DNA from: Lusitaniella coriacea LEGE 07157
GTDB lineage: Bacteria > Cyanobacteriota > Cyanobacteriia > Cyanobacteriales > Spirulinaceae
NCBI RefSeq assembly: GCF_015207425.1
Contig: NZ_JADEWZ010000017.1
Span: 1 to 64,000 of the forward strand
Direction of reading: 5' to 3'
Length of the DNA: 64,000 nucleotides
Below, in pieces: positions 57,665-64,000 of the stretch. A program made the position numbers and the translations under genes. Each line of letters starts with the position of its first letter. The stretch's first letter is position 1. The notes beneath the pieces were generated by a model. The model had not been told where the DNA came from, searched no databases, and saw nothing but the letters and a program-made list of their open reading frames with translations.

Positions 57665-58705
57665 TTACTCCTCCTCGTACTCCCCTGTAAGGGCGATCAG
57701 GAAGCGAAGAATGAGGTCAACGTCCTCATCTGAAAGTTTGCGACCCAATTGATATTGACCCATAATACGGATTGCTTCAGCGAGGGTTTCAACCGAACCA
57801 TCGTGGAAATAGGGGGAAGTGAGGACGATATTGCGCAAACTCGGAACTTTAAAAACGTAGCGATCGCGCTCCTTCTTCGTCACATTGTAGCGCCCCCAAT
57901 CGGCTGGGGAAATCTTACCGCGATCCTCGAAATAATTGCCAAACACTCCCAACCCCTGAAACATATTCCCCCCTACATTCACCCCTTGGTGACAAGCCAC
58001 GCAGCCATAGGCTTTAAAACGCTGGTAACCCATCTTTTCTTCCTGATTCAGCGCTTTTTTGTCCCCTTGCAGAAATTTATCGAAGCGAGCATTGGGCGTA
58101 ATTAAAGAACGTTCAAAAACCGCGATCGCGTCCTTAATATTTTTGCTCGTAATGCCATCCTCGTACAGCGCTTTAAAATCTTTCATATAGTCCGGAGACT
58201 GCTGGAGTTTATTAATAATTTCCTTCCATCCAGAAGCACCCATTTCGTGGTCTGAATGAATCGGACTATCAATTTGCTCCTCCAAGGATTCCGCACGCCC
58301 ATCCCAAAACTGCTTAAAATTGAACGCACTGTTAAAAACCGTTGGCGCGTTCATCGTTCCTTTTTTTCTTCCAATTCCAACAGAAACTGGCAAACCATCA
58401 ACTCCCCCGCGATTGAGGTTGTGGCAACTCGCACAGGAAATTGTATTATCCCCAGACAATTGAGGATCGTGGAAGAGTTTTTTCCCTAATCTCACCTTCT
58501 GTTTGTTGAGTCTTAAGGTCAAAGGAATTGGATGAATGGGTTCGTCCACTCGTTGCACAAAAGCCAAGGGAGTGATTTCCGGGACAACATTCGACGGCTG
58601 TTTCATCTGCCCATACTGCCACGATCCCACAACAACGAAGCTAAAAAGCAAAATGGGGAATAGCCAAAACTTTTTGAGGACTTTGAAAAAAATAGGACGA
58701 GTCAT
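57665..58705 (-). CDS. di-haem cytochrome-c peroxidase family protein
   Basis: From the ATG at 58705 (MTRPIFFKVLKKFWLFPILL) the protein has 346 residues. The N-terminal hydrophobic segment anchors it at the outer face of the inner membrane. Two CxxCH haem sites are present: CASCHNLNRGGVDG (about residue 92) and CVACHQGVNVGGNM (about residue 235). The RDRYVFKVPSLRNIVLTSPY motif and a late helix (GQYQLGRKLSDEDVDLILRF) match the CcpA/MauG superfamily. It reduces hydrogen peroxide or oxidises a partner. It is 24 bp downstream of the histidine kinase gene, probably in its operon. Confidence 0.9.
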   Translation of the reverse strand: MTRPIFFKVLKKFWLFPILLFSFVVVGSWQYGQMKQPSNVVPEITPLAFVQRVDEPIHPIPLTLRLNKQKVRLGKKLFHDPQLSGDNTISCASCHNLNRGGVDGLPVSVGIGRKKGTMNAPTVFNSAFNFKQFWDGRAESLEEQIDSPIHSDHEMGASGWKEIINKLQQSPDYMKDFKALYEDGITSKNIKDAIAVFERSLITPNARFDKFLQGDKKALNQEEKMGYQRFKAYGCVACHQGVNVGGNMFQGLGVFGNYFEDRGKISPADWGRYNVTKKERDRYVFKVPSLRNIVLTSPYFHDGSVETLAEAIRIMGQYQLGRKLSDEDVDLILRFLIALTGEYEEE

Positions 58706-58729
58706 GATTGGGGATAAGCTAAAACACAC

Positions 58730-60691
58730 TCAAGACTTTAACTTTCGAGCCTCTTTAAAAAACATCTGTACGATTGAAGATTTAGAATCCACTGTTTCAG
58801 AATCGCGGTCAAGCAAGAGTTTGCGCGATGAGATTTCACCCTGTTTCGGTTCTGAATTTCTTCGCTTCCCCGGATGAAGAGGAATTTCAATCCGAAAGGT
58901 CGTCCCTTCCTCCGGTGTTGAAATACACTTGAGGACACCTTGATGTTTTTCCACCACAATCTGATAGCTAACCGACAGTCCTAAACCCGTTCCTTCTCCA
59001 ATGGGTTTTGTTGTAAAAAATGGCTCAAAAATGCGATCCTGCAACTTTTTTGGAATCCCTAATCCTGTATCTTGAATGCAAATTGCCACAACATCTCCAT
59101 GCACTTCTTGGGAATTGTCGTTTTCCTCAAAAGGTATCTCTGTAAGAGTGGGGAATTTCTGCGGCGTGCGACGAATTATTTCTGTAGTAATAGTCAGGGT
59201 TCGCTCGTATATTTCCTCCGCGTGCAACGCATCAATGGCATTACTGAGAATGTTAACAAACACCTGATTGAGTTGACCGGGGAAGCAGGTAATTAAGGGT
59301 AAATCGCCATAGTTTTTCACCACTTGAATTGTCGATTGCGTGCGATTGTGCGTCAGACGTTCGTTCAAAAACACTAAAGCGCTGTCGATTCCTTCGTGAA
59401 TATTCACTGTCTTGAGTTCTGATTCGTCGAAGCGAGAGAAATTGCGCAAACTCAGTACAATGGTGCGGATGCGTTCGGCTCCAGTGTTCATTGAACCGAG
59501 AAGTTTGAGAAAATCTGTTCTAACAAAATCAAGATCGATCGCATCTTGCACGTCTTCAATTCGATCGTTGCGTTGAGGATATTCTTGTTGATAAACTTCA
59601 ATTAATTCCAACAAATCTTGCAAGTATTGTTGAGCGGGTGTCAGGTTGCTGTAAATAAAACTAACGGGATTATTGATTTCGTGAGCAACTCCTGCTACCA
59701 CTTGACCCAATCCTGCCATTTTTTCGGTTTGAATAAGTTTTGCTTGGGTTTCTTTGAGCTTTTTAAGAGTTGCTTCTAAGCGAAGATTGCTTCGCCTAAC
59801 GCGATAATTTGCTTCTGATAAATTTTTAATGATTCGATAGGCAATCCAGCTTAAAATAAGCAATAGAAAAAGGTACGCGATCGCGCGATATATTGTCAAT
59901 CGCCGAACGGCTTTTTGATATGCACCCAAATAAGCTTCCTGTAGCTCTTTTGTTAGGGTTATATCTGAATGTCGCAGTAATTCTTCGGTTAATTGATTGA
60001 CCTGGGGTTGTAAGTTGAGAACAATTTCTGTATGGCGAAGCACCAAATCGAGTAGTGATTCCGCACGAGCAAAATCATTTTCTGCTTTGATTTTCTCAAT
60101 TTGATTTTGAGTTTCCTGGATTTTGTTTGCAAGATCGCGATCGGCATTTAAATTATAGAGTAAAATTTGTTCTTGTAATTGATTTAGCGCCTTCACTAAC
60201 GCTAAGTTTTCCTGGGTTGATGTTTCGCGATTGACCAACTCGGATTTTAGTTCCGGTAAATATTTTAAAGAGTTTTTGAGTAATGCGTTTTTAGATTTGA
60301 ATTCCTCGATCTCAATTTCTAATTTCTGAAAAGTTTTGAATTTTGTTTGGAGAATTTGCGAAATCGCGGACTGTTCTCTACCGCCAATAAATCCAGGAAT
60401 CTCTGACAGCATACCTTGATTTGTCTCGAACCATTCTAGGGATTCAACCAAAAGATCGTAATCTTCTAACTCTTGATACCGAATCCTAAGAATATTTTTA
60501 GTTAAATAATTTTCTCTTGCTTCCTGTTGCGCGATCGCGCGAATATAGCGTTGATGCTCCTTGTTATTAATCGAGGTACTTTGAAGCGCCATCCCTCCCA
60601 AAATAAAAACACCACTCACCACGCTCAAGGTTAATAATCCTCGAACGTATTTTCTTTTCACATTTTTGAGAATAAAAGAAAGAATTTTCAT
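58730..60691 (-). CDS. membrane sensor histidine kinase
   Basis: The protein has 653 residues. A first membrane segment lies at about 18-37 and a second at about 268-290. Between them is a long helical, probably coiled-coil, outer or periplasmic sensor region without a known domain. After the second segment comes a further coil (LRLEATLKKLKETQAKLIQT), then HisKA with His337 (VAGVAHEINNPVSFIYSNL) and a HATPase with N box VNILSNAIDAL, then DTGLGIPKKL and GEGTGLGLSVSYQIV. No response regulator is adjacent. The di-haem peroxidase gene follows, suggesting a redox or peroxide signal. Confidence 0.9.
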   Translation of the reverse strand: MKILSFILKNVKRKYVRGLLTLSVVSGVFILGGMALQSTSINNKEHQRYIRAIAQQEARENYLTKNILRIRYQELEDYDLLVESLEWFETNQGMLSEIPGFIGGREQSAISQILQTKFKTFQKLEIEIEEFKSKNALLKNSLKYLPELKSELVNRETSTQENLALVKALNQLQEQILLYNLNADRDLANKIQETQNQIEKIKAENDFARAESLLDLVLRHTEIVLNLQPQVNQLTEELLRHSDITLTKELQEAYLGAYQKAVRRLTIYRAIAYLFLLLILSWIAYRIIKNLSEANYRVRRSNLRLEATLKKLKETQAKLIQTEKMAGLGQVVAGVAHEINNPVSFIYSNLTPAQQYLQDLLELIEVYQQEYPQRNDRIEDVQDAIDLDFVRTDFLKLLGSMNTGAERIRTIVLSLRNFSRFDESELKTVNIHEGIDSALVFLNERLTHNRTQSTIQVVKNYGDLPLITCFPGQLNQVFVNILSNAIDALHAEEIYERTLTITTEIIRRTPQKFPTLTEIPFEENDNSQEVHGDVVAICIQDTGLGIPKKLQDRIFEPFFTTKPIGEGTGLGLSVSYQIVVEKHQGVLKCISTPEEGTTFRIEIPLHPGKRRNSEPKQGEISSRKLLLDRDSETVDSKSSIVQMFFKEARKLKS

Positions 60692-61244
60692 TATTTAGAA
60701 TAACAGGCGCTTTATAAGCTTTTATGCATTTAAATAGATATGTTTTAGCTTAATAGTCTACTCATTTGATTTAACTCATATTTCCGATCGAATCAAAAAT
60801 TCAAAAGAATACAATTCTATTCGATCTGCATTGAATTTGCAAACAAAGTATTTTCGCGCGCAATGATTCTGAAATGTTCTATAGTTTGGAAATGCAAAAA
60901 AGGTTCAACAATATTGTGCTTTGATTGCCTATTCTCCTAAAGATCAAAAAAGATTGAAACACGCACGCTTTCTGTTTTAGAGTGTCCCAATCGGTTAAGT
61001 TTCCTACATTGCTAAGGTAATGCTCAAACCCTATTCAAGATAGCCTCTTTTCGCCATATACTTATGGAATAACTTTTCTCTAGACTACTTCTACCTTAAA
61101 CGCTATAACAAGGATTCGCCAACCGAAAATCTCTAGAAGACAACTTGCGTGAATTTCCCTTTCCACCTTCGGTGAGAACAAGGTTACCGATCCTATAGCA
61201 TTTTCCTATTCTCAAAAATATTGCCAGTATTGAGGAATTTAAAC
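60692..61244. other. 553-bp AT-rich intergenic region, nothing recognised
   Basis: It lies between purB (ending at 61245) and the start of the histidine kinase (60691), both on the minus strand. There is no open frame with a recognisable product. It must hold the kinase promoter and the purB terminator, but no clear hairpin or hexamer pair was found by eye. Confidence 0.5.
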
Positions 61245-62540
61245 TTAAATCCCCAGACGCTGATACACATCATCCAAATGCTTTAAATGCTGTTGCGGAC
61301 TGAAACAGACTTCAATCTCTTGAGAAGAAAGATATTGATTTACCGTTGCATCCTTGCAAATCAAATTGTAGAAATCTCCCCCTTCCGTATTCCAAGCTTG
61401 GTGCGCGCAACTTTGAACGGTTTTATAGGCTTCTTCGCGAACCATTCCCTTTTCCACTAACGCCAACAAAACTCCCTGACTGAAAATCACTCCGCCGTAC
61501 ACATTCATATTCCGCTTCATATTGTCGGGATACACCAGCAACTTTTTCACCAATCCGGAAATTTCTTTGAGCATAAAATGCGTCAAAATACAAGAGTCGG
61601 GCATAATCACCCGCTCCACCGAACTGTGAGAAATATCCCGTTCGTGCCACAGTGCGACATTTTCCAGAGCGGCAACGGCATTCCCCCGGACAATACGAGC
61701 CATTCCCGTAAGGCGTTCGGAACGGATGGGGTTACGCTTGTGGGGCATGGCAGAAGAGCCTTTTTGCCCCTTAGCGAAGAATTCTTCCACCTCAAGAACG
61801 TCGGTGCGTTGCAGGTTGCGAATTTCCACCGCAAAGCGTTCGATGGTGGCGGTGAGGAGTGCCAGGTGTTGAATAAAATTGGCGTGGCGATCGCGCGAAA
61901 TGACTTGAGTTGAAGCGGTATCCGGTTCGAGTCCGAGTTTCTGGCAAGCGAGAGCTTCCACTTTTGGGTCGATGTTGGCGTAGGTTCCCACCGCACCGGA
62001 AATTTGTCCGACGGAAATTTCTTGACGCAGGCGCACGAGGCGATCGCGGTTGCGCAGAACTTCTGCCAGCCATCCGGCGAGTTTGAACCCAAAAGTCATG
62101 GGTTCGGCATGAATGCCGTGAGAGCGCCCGACCATAACCGTATTGCGGTGTTGCTGTGCTTGATAGCGCAGGGCTTGTACCAATTCTTCGAGCTTGTCTA
62201 AAATCAGGTTTAAACTGGCGACCATTTGCAGTGCCAATCCCGTATCCAACACGTCGGAACTGGTTAATCCCAGGTGAATGTAGCGTCCCGCGTCGCCAAC
62301 GTGTTCGTTAACATTGGTGAGGAAGGCGATGACATCGTGGCGAACTTCCGCTTCAATTTCCAAAACTCTCGCGCGATCGAACTTTGCCTTTGCCTTAATT
62401 TCCTCAACTGCGTCCTGGGGAATATAACCCAGTTCTGCCTGTGCTTCGCAAACTGCAATTTCAACTTGCAGCCAAGTTTGCAATTTGTATTCGTCAGTCC
62501 ACAATGCACCCATTTCGGGCAAGGTATAGCGTTCGATCAT
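61245..62540 (-). CDS. purB: adenylosuccinate lyase
   Basis: The protein has 431 residues, the normal length. The family signature is GSSAMPHKRNPIRSERLTGM (about residues 261-280). Other motifs are LGLTSSDVLDTGLALQM, GRSHGIHAEPMTFGFKLAG and EISVGQISGAVGTYANID. It catalyses two steps of purine synthesis: fumarate release from SAICAR and from adenylosuccinate. No signal or extension is present. It is transcribed alone on the minus strand. Confidence 0.95.
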   Translation of the reverse strand: MIERYTLPEMGALWTDEYKLQTWLQVEIAVCEAQAELGYIPQDAVEEIKAKAKFDRARVLEIEAEVRHDVIAFLTNVNEHVGDAGRYIHLGLTSSDVLDTGLALQMVASLNLILDKLEELVQALRYQAQQHRNTVMVGRSHGIHAEPMTFGFKLAGWLAEVLRNRDRLVRLRQEISVGQISGAVGTYANIDPKVEALACQKLGLEPDTASTQVISRDRHANFIQHLALLTATIERFAVEIRNLQRTDVLEVEEFFAKGQKGSSAMPHKRNPIRSERLTGMARIVRGNAVAALENVALWHERDISHSSVERVIMPDSCILTHFMLKEISGLVKKLLVYPDNMKRNMNVYGGVIFSQGVLLALVEKGMVREEAYKTVQSCAHQAWNTEGGDFYNLICKDATVNQYLSSQEIEVCFSPQQHLKHLDDVYQRLGI

Positions 62541-62555
62541 TTCGGATTATGGGAT

Positions 62556-62605
62556 AGCGCGCGTGCCGCGAAGCGGATCCCTGCGGAACCGCGGTCTGCG
62601 CCAGA
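62556..62605. other. GC-rich palindromic stretch upstream of purB
   Basis: The sequence contains GCGCGCGTGCCGCGAAGCGG and then GATCCCTGCGGAACCGCGG, which show several short inverted repeats around GGATCCCTGCGG. Related dispersed palindromes (for example near 39190 in an ORF and near 2885) occur elsewhere in the window. It lies 16 bp before the purB start and may influence its leader. Confidence 0.4.
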
Positions 62606-62749
62606 AAAACAACCGTCCTATTGTACATCCTTCAGTGCGGTCGGCAACGCGAAGAAGAGATAGGTTAGACCCTCTTTAACGAATGCAAAGAATGGTATGG
62701 GGAGAACTATTTTGAATCTGCCTCTTTATTAGGCATTGCCGAGCGAAAT

Positions 62750-63340
62750 CTAGGAAATCGGAGGAAGTATAGAAGTGAGCGATAGAGCCAGATTGGGAAA
62801 GGCGAGAGGGACTGCCTGATTGGGTTCTGTGAGTATCAGATGGCGGGTGTAGCCCGTTGGGGTTGGCTCGCGAAAGATATGGAGTTGGCGATTTTTGATA
62901 TCCAACACCCAATAGTCAGCAATCCCTGCTTGGGCATAGAGCTTATCTTTCGTTTCGCAGTCCTGTTTCAGCGTCGAGTCTGCCACCTCCACAACGAGGG
63001 CTACATTGCTAGGGTGGGGATGATGTTCGGCGTAATCCAAGACCGTTCCTTGAATTACGGCTAAATCCGGTTCGGGTTCTGAGAAATCATCCAGTTGAAT
63101 GGGGTCTTGGGTACTCACGAAAACAGGCAGATCCCCAAGCAACGCATCTAATACCGTTGCTAGTAACCGGAGGGTTGTAACATGGGCGGTTCCTTTAGCA
63201 GCCATGAGTGTAATTTGTCCAGCAATCAGTTCGGTACGCTCGTTGGGGTCGAGAATTCCGAAATCGCTCATGCGATGGTAATCTTGCACCGTCCAGTGCT
63301 TGAGCGATCTGGGTTCTAAACTGACTTTTAAGGGAGCCAT
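62750..63340 (-). CDS. Uma2-family (DUF820) putative nuclease-fold protein
   Basis: The start MAPLKVSLEPRSLKHWTVQD at 63340 gives 196 residues; seven more codons upstream are formed from a repeat end and are unlikely to be used. The core motif is EPDLAVIQGTVLDYA, then NVALVVEVADSTLKQDCETK, then DKLYAQAGIADYWVLDIKNR, a good PD-(D/E)xK fit. This is the second Uma2 protein in the window (the first is at 47866). Function is unknown. Confidence 0.85.
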   Translation of the reverse strand: MAPLKVSLEPRSLKHWTVQDYHRMSDFGILDPNERTELIAGQITLMAAKGTAHVTTLRLLATVLDALLGDLPVFVSTQDPIQLDDFSEPEPDLAVIQGTVLDYAEHHPHPSNVALVVEVADSTLKQDCETKDKLYAQAGIADYWVLDIKNRQLHIFREPTPTGYTRHLILTEPNQAVPLAFPNLALSLTSILPPIS

Positions 63341-63356
63341 CAAAAAACCTCCTGAA

Positions 63357-63375
63357 TTCACATCAGGCGTAAATT
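63357..63375. repeat. single end of the TTTACGCC MITE-like family
   Basis: TTCACATCAGGCGTAAATT is identical to the right end of copy A (2941-2957) apart from the last bases. No left end is found nearby. It has supplied the upstream codons of the Uma2 frame (the CAT at 63359-63361 region), and may have altered its leader. Confidence 0.55.
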
Positions 63376-63379
63376 TTCT

Positions 63380-63799
63380 TCAACGTCGGCGCGATTGAAC
63401 TGGAGTAGACATGGGTTGGCTGAGTTGCCCCAAACTCCAATCCGGACGTAAATCTTTGGCTTGCCCTAAATAAACATGAATCATCTCCCGTTGGGGATGG
63501 GGAGTGTTGACGTGGATCAGAACGCGAACGCAGCGCTCTAGGCTATTCTCAACGTGCATTTGCTGTACGTCAAGGAGGGGAACGCCATCCCAATTGGATC
63601 GTTCGCGCGCGATCGCGGCGGGAAAAATCGCATCGAGATCGCGGGTGACAGAAAAAATTGCGCTGACAATTTCTTCTGGATCGAGTTGATTGCGCTGTTC
63701 TAGCTCGTCGATGAGTTCTTTTACAGCGATGCGAATCGCCTCAACCGTATTCTCTGAAGCGGTTGTCGCTCCACGAATTGCCCGCACTTTCCAATCCAC
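63380..63799 (-). CDS. aroH: AroH-type chorismate mutase
   Basis: The conserved start is (M/V)xWKVRAIRGATT, which here is the GTG at 63799 (VDWKVRAIRGATTASENTVE); an ATG six codons upstream also opens the frame. The protein has 139 residues. Active-site features of the monofunctional AroH trimer are Arg8 (RAIRGATT), EEIVSAIFSVTRDLDAIFPA with its Arg and Asp, and RVLIHVNTPHPQREMIHVYL. It converts chorismate to prephenate for Phe and Tyr. The C-terminal tail after RPDWS is species-specific. Confidence 0.9.
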   Translation of the reverse strand: MDWKVRAIRGATTASENTVEAIRIAVKELIDELEQRNQLDPEEIVSAIFSVTRDLDAIFPAAIARERSNWDGVPLLDVQQMHVENSLERCVRVLIHVNTPHPQREMIHVYLGQAKDLRPDWSLGQLSQPMSTPVQSRRR

Positions 63800-63824
63800 T
63801 GCACAAATCCTCCGCACATTACAT

Positions 63825-64000
63825 TTAGGGTCGATATAACCATAATGGTTGACCGTTTGTTGCTAGTTCAAATTCTAACCAATCGAGGGTAACTCCCAAT
63901 CGAGTTTTCTGTTTAAACTTGCCAGACACTAAACGCATGAGCAGAGATTTTTTCTCTTCAATCGTGTGGCATTTGGTTTTGTCCGGGTCGAGTCCCGCCA
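63825..64000 (-). CDS. C-terminal end of an unidentified protein, cut by window edge
   Basis: The minus strand from the right edge is open for 58 codons and ends at the stop 63825-63827. The sequence reads AGLDPDKTKCHTIEEKKSLL, then MRLVSGKFKQKTRLGVTLDW, then LEFELATNGQPLWLYRP. Codon use and HIP1-free but coherent composition suggest real coding sequence. The family cannot be named from the tail. It lies upstream of aroH on the same strand, with 25 bp between its stop and the GTG start of aroH, so the two could be in one operon. Confidence 0.6.
   Translation of the reverse strand, partial: AGLDPDKTKCHTIEEKKSLLMRLVSGKFKQKTRLGVTLDWLEFELATNGQPLWLYRP

Noticed and set aside
63970-64000. tRNA-like 3' end (GGGTCGAGTCCCGCCA) at the right edge
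   Set aside because: No cloverleaf can be seen upstream, GTTC is missing, and the bases are coding on the minus strand in a good open frame.

Overview
The window is cyanobacterial chromosome. HIP1 palindromes (GCGATCGC, usually inside GCGCGATCGCGC) occur throughout, in genes and between them. The gene content also fits: a plant-type [2Fe-2S] ferredoxin, a CBS-CP12 fusion, HemJ, DUF2949 and DUF2358 proteins, a lumenal-type cyclophilin, a lumenal-type pentapeptide protein and heptanucleotide STRR repeats. Genus cannot be fixed from the sequence. I saw no rRNA, tRNA, CRISPR array or intact insertion sequence. Both ends cut through genes.

Layout. 1-12 kb: start of a TpsA-type exoprotein (cut off), a PepSY-like membrane protein, an AIM24 protein, HemJ, an Ada/Ogt-like repair protein, a GuaB3-type IMP dehydrogenase, a 1041-residue nucleotide-transporter-like/HEAT/cNMP-fold fusion, and a four-CBS protein. 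12-15 kb: a serine-recombinase remnant, then a co-directional redox group (ferredoxin, thioredoxin, a split zinc-ribbon gene, CBS-CP12). 15-24 kb: tandem MscS channels, exopolyphosphatase, a DHFR-like reductase, small conserved genes, and a flippase-like/GT2 pair. 24-34 kb: a TpsB (FhaC-like) transporter, a 36-residue membrane peptide, a truncated DedA gene, a baeRF protein, a solute-binding lipoprotein, envelope/stress genes (DUF421, BON, 17M-like) and a histidine kinase. 34-43 kb: a large zinc metalloprotease, alpha/beta hydrolase, NUDIX-DUF2358 pair, an XRE regulator, and a 925-residue membrane HEAT-NACHT NTPase with six almost identical 105-bp repeats. 43-51 kb: folD, a RuBisCO-like protein and an unknown gene; a Ser/Thr kinase-FGE-like fusion; then a minus-strand set of polynucleotide-kinase-like P-loop protein, Thg1-like 3'-5' polymerase and methyltransferase. 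51-64 kb: glycogen debranching enzyme, pentapeptide protein with a degenerate copy of its tail, ArsR regulator, efp-accB, cyclophilin, histidine kinase plus di-haem peroxidase, purB, Uma2 and aroH.

Two dispersed MITE-like repeat families were recognised by eye. One has ends reading TTTACGCCTAATGTGAA (two full copies and two single ends). The other is about 90-110 bp with ends reading TGATAT(A/C)AAATCC (four copies).

The items most worth following up are: the HEAT-NACHT protein with recombination-prone repeats; the kinase/Thg1-like/methyltransferase operon (candidate RNA repair or modification); the folD/RuBisCO-like/unknown cluster; the ferredoxin/thioredoxin/zinc-ribbon/CBS-CP12 redox group with its split gene; and a perfect hairpin covering the ribosome-binding site of a 79-residue unknown protein. 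All functional assignments come from reading the sequence and from family knowledge; no database search was run.
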